A stretch of 64,000 bases of DNA from Rotaria sp. Silwood1. Lineage: Eukaryota > Rotifera > Eurotatoria > Philodinida > Philodinidae. Under the pieces are notes generated by a model. The model was not told the DNA's origin, did not search any database, and saw only the letters and a program-made list of their open reading frames with translations. Positions within the stretch are counted from its first letter, which is position 1. Every line of letters begins with the position of its first letter. The stretch covers positions 62,001 to 126,000 of the forward strand of contig CAJNOP010000013.1 in NCBI GenBank assembly GCA_905250075.1, in the 5' to 3' direction. The translations under genes and the position numbers were made by a program. Positions 1 through 15,785 of this stretch are shown piece after piece.

Positions 1-59
1 GTGGTCAATCCAAAAGAGAAATATAAACAGAAAAAGGATTTTACGTTTCTTGTTTTCAT

Positions 60-440
60 TTATTTAGTTGGTTAGCTGTCCAGCATCTTATGGGAGGAAT
101 CCAATAAGTCAAGGTAGTTCTATTTTCCTTTCGTTATAGCCATAGGTGTTCATCATATTATGAAAGAAATTAAATAACGCAGTTCAGTTTACTTCTTTAT
201 TCTATATCTAGGTCTGCTCATAGTTGATGAGCATCTAATGAGATAAATGAAATAAATTCTTTGGTGTTTATTTTACTCCCGTCATTTGCTTTCCAAATAG
301 TTAATCAGCTTTTTATGGACGAAAATATGTTAATAGAATTCATTTTACTGTTATTTTTCTTTGATTAGTTATCATAATAGTTGTCTATCATCTTTAGAGA
401 GGAATCAATTAATGTATTTTACTATAATTTACTTCATTTT
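60..440. repeat. Degenerate tandem repeat, about five units of 70-78 bases
   Basis: Five diverged units begin near 66, 134, 202, 282 and 360. Each holds the same order of words: a GTTGTCCAGCATCTTATG-like stretch, then a purine-rich GGAATCAATTAATG-like stretch, then a TTTACTTC/TTTTACT-like stretch. The units differ by many substitutions and small indels, so the array is old. No coding frame runs through it. The repeat was judged by eye, so the unit borders are approximate. Confidence 0.45.
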
Positions 441-2019
441 GATTCATTTTCGCTGGTGATGCTTGAGTGTACTATGACCGAAACGAAAGAAGATAGTATA
501 CTTTTTTCTTGTTTCTTTCATGAACACTTCGTATGAACCATAGTCTTTATGAAACATCTTAGATACCCTTTTGATAATTGATGTTAAGGTTATCTGAGAC
601 CAGGCAGAATGTTCATGCGCTCTTACCAAGGATTTATGAAAGTACCACGTATAGCAAAACCCTTTAAGAATGTATGAATATTAGAAACTCTTTCATAAAA
701 CTTTCACGTATGGTATTTGAAGATCATAAATCTTTTCATATAACCTTTGTAAACGATTTACGAACACTTCATTAACGGTAGAAAATGTTCTTTTTATACA
801 TTGCACTTTCATAAACGTTTTAAAGGTTCATTATTCTGACTTTTCTCAGAGTGTAAATAAATAGATACTTAGTTGGATACATCACCAATTTGGCTGATAC
901 ATAAGTAGATAAAGATATAGCTAGTTAAATAGTTATATAAGTAGACAGTAATATAAAGAGTTGAGTATACAGGTAGTTAGATGAGACGTTAGAGAATTAT
1001 TTAACTGCAAGGGTATTAAAAGTTTCTTTTGAAAAGTAGTTTTGTATAATTCCACTATTTGTTGAGGTTTATTGACTAATTGTTATTTGTATTCTAGATG
1101 AGCCCACTGAGTTTTTATTTCTACGAACAAACTTGAAAAAAATGCTACTCAAACATATTACCTAGGATCGTGAAACACAAATTTCGCCTGTGTTTATCTA
1201 TATATTTCCAGAAAACGTTAGCTTTTTTTGATCACTTCAATTTTCGCCATTATTCTGATTCCTAAATCATTCTCATTTTGAATTATCGTTTTATTGACAT
1301 TCGGTTTGATATATGTCATCCAAATAAATTCAATGATGTGAAGTCACATTGATAGGAAGTTCTGGAGATGAGTTCATCTGTTTCAGTCTCCTGATTATTG
1401 CAGTTATCATCGAAACAGTAGCGCATTATCTGAAGAAAACCCGTCATTCACCATATTATGTCGAGTCAATTAAAAAAAATTACAATATCAGGTATTTTTT
1501 CATTTTTTGTGTGTTTGGGTAAAACAAGTTACAGAGTTCGGAGTTTCAGCATTTTTATATGGATGACAGTTCCAGAATTCTAACACATTTATAAAATATA
1601 AAATTTGTTTGAGATTTAGAGATATTTTTGAGCTCAAAAAAATGTCGAAAATTAGCATTTTTCTAAATCAATTTCCCAAATAACATCGCACGAGGGAGAA
1701 ACACGTCTGTTATAAAAAAATGATCATATCAATGAGTAGTATCTATGACCAAACTTTCAGATTTCTCTCATTTGAAACAGAGGAGTTAGCTAAAAGCCTG
1801 TTTGTTTGAGAGGTCACACATTGCCTTCCTCACATGGATTCATTTGCAAAACTTTAAATATTTTTGAGCTTACAGGTATGCTTACCGGCATAATTTCTAC
1901 AATCTCAGAAAGTTTTATTTCATATGAATGAAGTTAACGTTAGCTCTGGTATGTTTTCTGAAGAATTACTAATTGTTACACATAATTATCGTTTAAAATT
2001 GTAGAGCTATTATCTTCAT
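441..2019. other. Intergenic region upstream of the methyltransferase-like gene
   Basis: No convincing coding frame is present. Positions 510-830 are rich in recurring CTTTCATAAA / TTTATGAAAG / ACGAACACTTC words in both orientations, which suggests an old inverted or tandem repeat. Positions 860-1000 are a loose TAGATA/TAGTTA-rich low-complexity stretch. Just before the gene, at about 1991-2004, a T-rich run ends in TTGTAG about 16 bases before the ATG. This could be a splice acceptor for a leader or a 5' UTR exon. Confidence 0.5.
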
Positions 2020-2964
2020 ATGACTAGAAAACCATATATTATCTATAGATGGGTAATGTCACTACTTCTATTGACCATTGCATCGATATATCTAAAGGAC
2101 GGTTTGACGAACTTTGTACGAACATACAATAGACCGTATGCTGGAGAAATCATCACTAATAACAATCAGTCGAAGGACTGTCATCTATTTGACACTCGTA
2201 TAATCCAAAAGGAACTGTTTCAAGAGTACTTTGCAACTCTCAAGGATGCATCTTGGATTGCAAGAGCAACAATGGACTCAATTTCGTTTGAACAGCTACA
2301 TGCATTATTGTTTGGACCTAATGCAATTAATTTATATGAAGCATGGCCGAATTACTTTAACAAAACATTTGATGGCTCTTATCCACATACATCGCTTACA
2401 CAATCATTGTTCGCTTCAATATTAAATGAAACTGACTTACCTATTCGTCTCGTTGTTGAAGTAGGTAGTTTCATGGGAAAGTCATCAATAAACATAGGCT
2501 TGACTCTTCGTAATGACAGAAGATGGGTAAGATCTACTTTGCTTTGCATTGATACGTGGCTGGGCGGATTAGAACATTGGATTTCTCCTGCCTTGCAAAA
2601 GATGATGCATATTGACTATGGTAGACCAATTGTGTACGAACAATTCATTGCTAATATCAAAGCCAACAATTTAACTAAATCCGTAATACCTTTTTCGACC
2701 ACTTCGATATTAGGAGCAAGGTTCTTACTTGTGAAGAAGATCCTACCGCAAGTCATTTATCTGGATAGTGCTCATTTACAAGGTGAAACATATATTGAAC
2801 TTGAGCTCTACTGGGTACTTCTTCAACCTGGTGGACTTCTCATTGGAGACGATTGGAGCTGGACATCTGTGCGTTGTGATGTCTTGAGATTTTGCAAAAG
2901 TACACAAGTCAACGTCGTAGTGATAGGTAATACTTGGTACATAAAAAAGAAAAAAACATTATAA
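2020..2964 (+). CDS. Membrane-anchored class I SAM-dependent methyltransferase-like protein
   Basis: This is a single-exon gene of 314 aa. Residues about 10-28 form one hydrophobic segment (WVMSLLLLTIASIYL) after a short basic start, as in a type II membrane anchor, so the rest probably faces the secretory lumen. From about residue 148, VVEVGSFMGKSSINIGL matches the glycine-rich SAM-binding motif I of small Methyltransf_24-type proteins. VIYLDSAH and LLQPGGLLIGDDW near residues 245-285 match the later acidic and post-II motifs of the same fold. The substrate is not recognisable. Lack of introns sets it apart from all other genes in the window and is compatible with acquisition from a non-animal source or with retrocopying. 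The first ATG directly precedes the membrane anchor, so I take it as the start. Confidence 0.75.
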   Translation: MTRKPYIIYRWVMSLLLLTIASIYLKDGLTNFVRTYNRPYAGEIITNNNQSKDCHLFDTRIIQKELFQEYFATLKDASWIARATMDSISFEQLHALLFGPNAINLYEAWPNYFNKTFDGSYPHTSLTQSLFASILNETDLPIRLVVEVGSFMGKSSINIGLTLRNDRRWVRSTLLCIDTWLGGLEHWISPALQKMMHIDYGRPIVYEQFIANIKANNLTKSVIPFSTTSILGARFLLVKKILPQVIYLDSAHLQGETYIELELYWVLLQPGGLLIGDDWSWTSVRCDVLRFCKSTQVNVVVIGNTWYIKKKKTL

Positions 2965-4486
2965 ACAGTTGTTTATTCAGTTCAATATTGTGATTGGTAT
3001 TTTATAATGTGTTTAGCACAATACATAGTTTATTGCTAGCAAAAAGAATAATTTCGCACACAATAGATTGTTCATTAACTATTACTTCATAGACAAACAA
3101 GTTAATAGTATTCCAATTATCAGCTCACTTGTCTATGATTTTGTTTGAAACAAATATGTGAAATATGATTATCTGACTTATGTAATAATATGTTGATAAT
3201 AAGTAAAGTATCGTCATTGCAACAGATCATCATTGCAGTAAAATAACTATGATCTTACCAAGTCATAGTGAAGAATATATAGAAATCAGTGTGCGTTTGA
3301 TGTCCAAATCTTTAATATATATTATATTTTTCTGTTTCAAACGAAGATTGTTTGCCTCTTTAATATTAGACTGATACAATTCATTATCACTCGTTTATTC
3401 TTCTACTTGTTCTTAATAGTTTTGTTTTATTTATTTCGAAAACTCAAATCTAGAAAGCTGTCTCTTTTCAATTTATCATCATAATGTTAGACTTCGATTA
3501 ATGGCATATTGCAGACAATCAAGTCATCCTAGAGAACATTGTCTTTTCTTGAGGTTGTGAGAATGAAGAAAGAATCAGTGATCATTCACAAGTTTGTTTG
3601 TTTTTACCGTTGACTTTCTTTTCTAGCGGACTAATATTTTCCATTGTTCTAAAACTATGTGGAAATAAAGAAAATAGTGGGACATTGATTGTCTTTGTTC
3701 CTACATAACTAATTTATATATTGCAATAGCATCGATACTACTATTCATAAATTTTCGTTCTATAAAAACTAAACCATCGTTAAGTTAAAATCTTTGATGA
3801 TTGTGAGCTAGATCCTTGAAATATCTAACAAGAATCCTGTACAAGTCTTCCTTTTTTTCCTTAGAAGACGAAGAATTTCTGAGAAAAAAAAATGCAGCCG
3901 CAAAGCTTAAAGATCCTAAGCAAATTCGATAAAGGTCTTGAACGATTTATCACTGTTTTTGAATTAGAAACCATCCAAGAAACTGTTTGATCCTGAAAAA
4001 AGTATGTAGCTGCGAAATTTCAACATCTTGCAAACAGTCAAAACAGGATATTATTAGGATGTTGAGCATTCGCAAATTTAAGTGTATGTACAATGTAATA
4101 TTTGTATGGATAAAGAGAAAACTACACCTGCTATTACCCTTTACTGCGACATTCATAATTCGTTTTAAAATAGTGATTACGTTGTACCTAGCAAGAAAAG
4201 ATGAGATATCTATTCATCTTCTGTTTGAATACATTTGACTCTAAAATTTGTTCAAAGATATTTTGTACCATACTTTAATTCAGAATTTCAAAATGTTTCT
4301 AGCTACTCATTTGAACTAATTTTTATTTCTTATCACAATTTTCAAAATCATGTTTTATTTAAAAATGATCCTACTGCAACAAGAAAACAACAAAAACAAC
4401 AAAAACAACAAGAATTACATATCACTGTACGCAAATTAAACTTTAACAAAAGAAAAAAAAAACAACAACGGACATATACAACATTA
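2965..4486. other. Intergenic region between two convergent genes
   Basis: This 1.5-kb stretch lies between the stop of the plus-strand methyltransferase-like gene and the stop of a minus-strand gene. It is AT-rich. A few short open frames (3950-4238 on both strands, 4235-4495) overlap each other and show no family resemblance or exon structure. A simple CAACAAAAA run sits at 4379-4410. No regulatory site was recognised. Confidence 0.5.
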
Positions 4487-6126
4487 TTAAGCTAATCGAA
4501 AACATGCAAAATATTTCATTATATTTTGAAGATAAACACATAAAATATGGAAATATTTAACACATATTTCCAAAACAAGACCAGGTGGTAATGTATTTGT
4601 TAATAAATAACCAAGTACAAGACCAATGGCAAAAATTATTAATGTAAAGAAAATTTTTGATATTGATGATTGTTGAATAATAACAGTTTCTTTTGTAAAT
4701 GTAGACGGTACAGAATCAGTTGTTGATGGGATGTTACGTTGTCTAAAATTTGAAGATGACAATGGTTCTTCAATCAATGATGATGATGTTTTATTTTCGA
4801 CAGTCATTAATCTAGTTGGTACGGTTTGTGAAGATAATAACATTGATGGTTGATTATTAAAATTAAATGGATTATTATTATTATTATTATTACAATGAGT
4901 TGAGAATAAATTTGATGGAACTTGTTGTAAATTTGAATCTGTTTGTTCAAGCCATGAGTTATTACGAAGAGTTGAAGCAGCAAAACGAAAACGTGACCAT
5001 AATTGAGCTTGATGTTGACCGAATAGAAGTGGTGTTGATGATTGAGCAAATAAAGAGGAATTATTTAATGTTGAAAGTGGATTAGCACCAAATATATTCG
5101 TTCGACATTGAGCAGTTATTGGACGCATATAATGACTATTAGTCTCACGACTTGGCCATAAACAATTTTTGTTCACTAGAAAAAGAAAAGCTGTTAGCAT
5201 TATGCTTGTGAGATTAAAATGTGAAACACGATGTAGCTGCTGTTGCTAATCAAACGACACTTATTTTATTCTGTCGATTTTAAGGACACATTTCTTTACT
5301 ATCTATTTTACATAGTCTTCAAGAAATGCAATAAGTAAATAATACACATATTAGAACAAAATGTTATTGATATACGGTCTTTGGTCGTACAGCAACAACA
5401 TTTCTATAATGGTTTGCGACGTTTCTATGGTTACGTTGCTTACAGTCCATGACGCAAGAGAAGGAGAAAATAATGTTGTTGAGGTGTATGCCACGTCTAC
5501 GTGCAAGTAGGGCGACAGAAGTGGATCCAACTTTCTACCTCTATACTTCAACAGTTCTTTTAGATCGTGTTTCACAAAAAAAATTTTTAACATAGAATTT
5601 ATTTTTTGAAATATTGAAAAATAAAATTCTTACATTTTCCTTCATCTAAACTACAACTTTCAAATCTATCAGCTAATATATTAACACCATCCAATGGAGG
5701 ATTCGAAGTTCTAAAAAAAAAATCAATAGAAATTTTTTTTTTTCTTCATGTAATATTTAACCTATCATTAGATGATTTTGTTGGTTCTTGTTTTGGAAAT
5801 AAAATTGAATTATGAGTTAAACTATTTGTTAATGTTGTAGCCATTCCAGTAAATGCATCAACACTACGTCGTAATGCTGATTGACGTCGTTGTTTAGGTA
5901 ATGGTTCTGATGTAATGATTGTCTTTCCAATTGCTTTTGCTCTTGATCTTGTCATTGGTGGTTCTATTCTATTGATTGATTGTTTCTTTAATGGTGAATA
6001 TGATCGTTTTTCAGCTGGATATCGAGGTGGTGGTCGTAAGTCATATTCTGAATCACAATCAGACAGGAAACTATGTCTTGAATTTTCATCATCAGATGCA
6101 ATACTACAACTTGAGTTCCACGTCAT
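4487..6126 (-). CDS. Uncharacterised three-exon protein with C-terminal membrane segment
   Basis: Exons read 6126-5762, 5710-5634 and 5175-4487. Phases match at both junctions and the joined frame is 376 aa. The N-terminal third is polar and rich in Ser, Arg and Lys, with basic patches (TRSRAKAIGK, KQRRQSALRRS) that could bind nucleic acid, lamina or partners. The middle is Asn/Ser-rich with a run of seven Asn encoded by a TTA-complement microsatellite at about 4868-4890. Residues about 315-340 (IFFTLIIFAIGLVLGYLL) form a strong transmembrane helix, followed by a second moderately hydrophobic stretch to the end. The design resembles an inner nuclear membrane or tail-anchored protein, but I recognise no family. 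A strong polypyrimidine-TAG lies 14 bases before the ATG. The second intron carries a dispersed repeat (5300-5580). Confidence 0.65.
5300..5580 (+). repeat. Dispersed intron repeat, copy A
   Basis: It lies in intron 2 of the minus-strand membrane-protein gene. The left part has TCTATTTTACA, AGAAATGCAATAAG and GTTATTGATATACGGTC. The right end has ACTTCAACAGTTCTTTTAGA then TCGTGTTTCACAA. The same ordered blocks recur at 18800-18960 and 58590-59475, both also inside introns. It encodes no recognisable protein; the 80-codon minus-strand frame inside it is accidental. Confidence 0.6.
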
Positions 6127-6277
6127 TCTAATTCATAATCTAGAAAGAAAAAGAAGACAAAGAAAAGAAAAATCTTTTACAACAACAATAAAGAAACAAA
6201 AGAAAAAAAAAGACAAACAAATAGCAAAACACAAATAATGACATTAAGCATTTATAACAGAAACAAAATCTTGAAGA

Positions 6278-11016
<4,739 letters not shown>

Positions 11017-12361
11017 TTAAGGGGGAACCCCCCTGTGAAGCAACAACAAGCTGCAATCCCAGGTGCCACAATAGGTTTGGCACTTGATGAAGCTTCACGA
11101 AATATATTTTATTAAATGATAGACGAGAAGATGTATATGATAGAAAATGAGTCAAAGAGATCAAGATCAATGAAGAAACTATGTGTGTTGAAAGATGAGA
11201 AAGAGAGTAGTAGTGAAGCTACTAAGAAAAAGAATAATGAATAATGATATATCAGAAGAGAGAGAAAAAGCGCGACAAAGGAGACAAAATAAAGAAAAAG
11301 AGTCATCAATGAAAGACAATAGAAGGAAGAGAGAGAGAGAACATAGGTGACGGCTAGTGCCGTTACACCCCCCTCAGAAACCTATCTTCTAAACGGTTCA
11401 AGAGATTTCGATGAAAATTTTAGGAAATAGAAAAGCTAATGTAACTAGCATCTGATAAAAATTTGAACCAATCATTTTTGATAATTGAGGAGTTATACTC
11501 AGTTTACTCATGAAAATGGGGCTTTTGGCACGGAACATTTTCTCGAGGCACGATAGCATGGAAAATGTTGAAATTTGTTTCAAAATGAAGAAAAATCTTT
11601 TATCTAGAAATTGTTGGGACAGTTTTTTGAAATTCATCTTTGTTCAATAGTAGTGATCAATTTAAATCGAAAATCGAAAAAACTGCTTTGATCTCTTTCA
11701 AAGATTTTCTAATATCTGAACAACGGAGATATATTTTAGAAATCTGTTCCCACAATTTCTAGAAAAAAGTCTTATCTTTTGAATAAAAAAAATATCAGCA
11801 GCGTACGTCAAACAGTGGACTGGGAAAATGTTCCGCAGTGATCAGTAAGCGATAAAAAAGTGAAGCTGAGAAAAACGAATAACAACATTGCGAAGTAGTT
11901 GATGATGTTCCTGTGTAGAAAATTGGAGCATATTATATATCATTGGAAAGTGTGTAAAAAGGTCTTGCAGTTGATGATGCTTTCAAGAAAAAATTAAGCT
12001 AATTTCTAAATCCAAGTTTACTGTAGCGCCACCTTTTCGAAAAATAACCTAATTTTGAAGCTTCCTTCTCTGACTGCAACAGGTAGAACATGATTACTTG
12101 ATACGTCGATGGTTTTATACTTCTGATAAAGAAGATGGAACGATATTAATTACCGGTAACTAAGGAAAAAAAATCAACACAACAGTCGATTTTCCACTAT
12201 GACTTCCAATAGACGCCCCAGAATTTGGCAAAATATGTTCCATTCTTATATAATTTATACATATTCTGAAAGAGGACACTCAGGGCTACTAGAATATGTG
12301 TTTTTTCAAAAATCGAGTTTTTTAAGAAAAATCGACTTTCTGAGGGGGGGTTCCCCCTTAA
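11017..12361. mobile_element. TTAA-flanked 1.35-kb element with G/C-run terminal inverted repeats
   Basis: The left end is TTAA followed by GGGGGAACCCCCC (11021-11033). The right end is GGGGGGGTTCCCCC followed by TTAA (12358-12361). TTAA on both sides is the target signature of piggyBac-type insertion, although these termini are not a canonical piggyBac end. Inside, CCCCCCTCAGAAA at about 11367-11380 mirrors TTTCTGAGGGGGG beside the right end, so the copy may be a composite of two nested elements. Positions 11130-11345 are strikingly purine-rich on the plus strand. The only frame there is a 42-codon Lys/Glu-rich stretch from 11116 with no known homology. No transposase is visible. Confidence 0.6.
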
Positions 12362-13602
12362 GCTGATTTTTTTTTGTACACACGGTACCCGTATAGATAT
12401 GACTAAATTTAATTGTATGTATATATACTTAAGAATAAAAGACTTTGTATTCTCTTTTGATTTATTAACGTACCTGTTTAGTATCGAAGAAATGCTAATT
12501 ACAATAAACGTTAGGTACTTTATTTGGGTGCAGAGTATCCTAACGATAAATATGACGAACCAATGGAATAATGATACTGTTGATTTTGGGTAATGATGCT
12601 TTTTTAGTTGATTCATATGTCTATGAGAGATACTTATACAGATGAAGAAGATAATAAGAAGAAATGCGAGAGAGAGAGAACGATATATATCAATATCAAC
12701 ACGAATATGTCATTGATGCATTTGCTTCAACAAAGTATCAATGCCTTCTTAGTACGACTGACTTATAAGGCAAATGAAACAATGGATGAAATCTTCTATA
12801 ACTTTGTTGTCTTTCGTTTTGCATATGCTAATGGTTTTATTGATTGAAACAGTTTTTTGTCATTGATTCAAAACCTGATCAAGTATGCAAGATTGATCGG
12901 CCGATCCAGATAAACTGAAAGCTGTCAAAGCAATTACAATATACGAAAAAAAGGCGGACAGTTACTTGTACAACGTATAAAAAATTATCGCATCAATCAC
13001 CTATGACATATAGCATGACGTTATATTATGTTTTTTCAACACTCACATTTCACTTTTGTTCTGCTTTTTTTTGACTCATACATTATATAGGAGGACAACT
13101 CAATCAAGGATTCATATACTGTCCATCAAAGAAATTGTATTTGCACAAAGAAAAGTATTATTCGATAGCAAAATGCATACTGTATTATATATTATTCATC
13201 AAGTATTTGAGAACTTTATCAAAATTGAATCTAGATTGAATATAGTGAATTTCATTTATAGATTTATAATGACAATCAAGAGTACCACTACAGGACATTT
13301 GTTTCACAAGAACAACTTTTATTGTTTATTATTATCATCTTCCTGATATTTTTGATTAACTGGAAAACTGTCACATTTCTGTCAATAATTCATTAGATTA
13401 GGAAGAAAAATCAACATAGAAATACATCATCTTTTAAACTATACTCGAAAATAGCATCCCTCTGTTAATTGAAAAAACTGGAATTTTAAATCTATTTTTC
13501 ATGCGTTAAAACAGCCAGAATGAATTAATTTTTCAACTCTATGCAAACAGTATTAGCTAAACAGTCTAAATATCAAAGAAACATACTTCATTTTCCATTA
13601 AC
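12362..13602. other. Intergenic, nothing recognised
   Basis: This AT-rich DNA lies between two inverted-repeat elements. Short frames at 12399-12593, 12608-12847 and 13056-13346 lack splice context, codon bias or family resemblance. I see no gene. Confidence 0.4.
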
Positions 13603-14225
13603 GAGGGAAGGTCCTCAACTGACGGACGCCGTTCGACTCCATATTATGGCTACAAGGTAGGTATCTATGAGACTAAGAAAACTGTAAAAGGATTCGTACC
13701 CATGGCCTATCGGTAAAAATTTATAACCGTTTTACTGAATATTGAGCAAGCGACAAGGGATTTCCAAAAAAAATCGAATTAAAGAATTTCGACCTGAAAA
13801 TTTGCCCATAGATAGGTCTAATAGTCATTAGAATTGCTTGAAAGTTTCAGCCAAAACGAATGTTCCTTTCTCGAGATATTGAATTGTCAATAAAAATAGT
13901 CAGCTTTCACAGACAGGTCACAAAAACCGAGTTTACTTGACCATTCAATATCTCAAGAAAGGAACATTCGTTTTGGCTGAAACTTTCAAGCAATTCTAAT
14001 GACTATTAGACCTATCTATGGGCAAATTTTCAGGTCGAAATTCTTTAATTCGATTTTTTTTTGGAAATCCCTTGTCGCATGCCCAAAATTCAGTAAAACG
14101 GTTATAACTTTTTACCGATAGTCAATGGGTACGAATCCTTTTACGGTTTTCTTAGTCTCATAGAGACCTACCTTGTAGCCATAATATGGAGTCGAACGGC
14201 GTCCGTCAGTTGTGGACCTTCCCTC
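13603..14225. repeat. Large near-perfect foldback, 623 bp, type copy of the shared family
   Basis: Two arms of about 290 bases mirror each other almost exactly, from GAGGGAAGGTCC at the left edge to GGACCTTCCCTC at the right edge. A central spacer of about 60-70 bases lies near 13895-13945. Landmark words in each arm are GACGGACGCCGTTCGACTCC, ATAACCGTTTTACTGAA, TTTCGACCTGAAAATTTGCC and CCAAAACGAATGTTCC. Arm differences are few, so this is the best-preserved copy here. No clear target duplication is seen: TTAA precedes the left edge and ATAA follows the right. Transcription would give a very long RNA hairpin. Confidence 0.85.
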
Positions 14226-15785
14226 ATAAGTTTCAATGCTCTTATCAAACAACAACTAATAAAGATGAATAGTTGAACCATTGTTTTTAATTATATCAAT
14301 AAACACTATCCGCCATTTCTCTATGCTATTATATGACCTCGTTTTAGTTTAATCTTCATAATATATGCACTTTGTTTCATAGGAATTCGAGGAAAATGTC
14401 TGCATATTATATCCAGTCTGATTATGTTATTTTGGATAATTATGTTCAATTTGTTGCATCAATATAAAACGTCGGTTATTTCTCATTTTAATTCTATTAG
14501 ATAAATCATTAATTGCTCTATCGAACCATAAACTTCCCATTTGATCTGTTTTGCATTTAGTTCGAAACTTCGAGAAACAATGAAATAGGACTTTCGCACG
14601 TTCATTATTCATTGAAACCCCATTCGTTAATCTTGAAGATTTCTTTAGATGACAGAGATTCATTAAACTAGAATGTATAAAAAACATGTAATACAACGCA
14701 TGTAAAATTAGAGAGAAAATTGGATTCTACTATTAAAAATTAGATCATGATTGTATTTATGCAAAACCAAATTCAATTTACTTTTCGTAAAAATTTTACA
14801 TGTAAAATATAACAAAAAAAAACTGATCAAAACTTTCTAAATTGATAATCAAATTAACGCTCTATATCTAGTCATGTATCAATGAAAAACAGATTTCACA
14901 TGTTTAAGTAACTAAAATTTTCTTCAAGAAAAACGGAGTATAGTCTATAAACCAAATTTACCAATGCACTTCTCAGAAGATTAACAGATTTTTAGTAAAG
15001 ATAAGAAATAAATCTAATGATAAATATATGGTTCGAGAGAGTAGTTGATGCTTCATTCAAATATGTTCAAATAAATGACCTCCGAGGTTTCATATAATAC
15101 ATTAAACTGAAGAAAACTATCAAAAATAACATAATCAAGCTGAACGGTGGAAAATATACGACTAATACTGTCTTACATGAAGCGTTGACTCATCCAATAA
15201 TTAAAAATTGTTTTAGAAAAATTCTAAAAAAAAGCACTTAAGTAATATACAAAATCATAATTTGTAAATACTTAATACTATTCATCGATATCAATGATTG
15301 CAACATAAAACGTATTTCTAATTGCTATACGTGACTAATCACAATCAAATTCTTACAAGCAAGTTTTCAAGCTTCAGAACTTCAAAGATCAAATGCACAA
15401 ATAAAGTTTTAAGAAACAGACACTGTTAATATCAGGAAGATTTTTGTTTTAAAATAAAATGAAGATTTCTTCTTGAATATTGTCGTAGCTTGTATTCAGC
15501 TGTATCTAAATATAAATCCAACGCACTCTAATATAAGAAGTAGCGTACGATTTGAATCTATCTGATATAGCGGTTATTAGAGGAAGTGAGATCCGTAGAT
15601 GAAGAAGAGATTGATTGATCGATGAAAAAATTTTATTAATTTAACCAATGCTATGACTAATGAAAAGATGTCACCAGCAGTGATGGTAAAACAAATCCAT
15701 AGCAACAAATCATTGGAACTTGTATAGAACACAAAAAACGATATTTTTTTTGTCTTTCTGGTGAATAAAATAGAATAAAAAAAAA
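14226..15785. other. Intergenic and 5' flank of WDR82
   Basis: No supported gene is present. An 89-codon minus-strand frame at 14427-14696 has no recognised homology. A half X-box-like CCATAGCAAC at 15697-15706 lies about 80 bases before the WDR82 start, but the other half does not fit the consensus. Confidence 0.4.

Noticed and set aside
5351-5593. 80-codon minus-strand frame
   Set aside because: It lies within the intron repeat shared with 18800 and 58594; the frame is not kept in the other copies.
11112-11309. Hydrophobic 65-codon minus-strand frame
   Set aside because: It is the complement of a purine-rich low-complexity stretch; the hydrophobic residues follow from the base composition.
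12197-12616. 139-codon minus-strand frame
   Set aside because: It runs across the right end of the TTAA-flanked element and has no recognised domain or splice context.
14427-14696. 89-codon minus-strand frame before WDR82
   Set aside because: No family resemblance, no exon neighbours and no conserved context.
15697-15706. X-box upstream of WDR82/DRC5
   Set aside because: Only the CCATAGCAAC half agrees; the other half fails the consensus.
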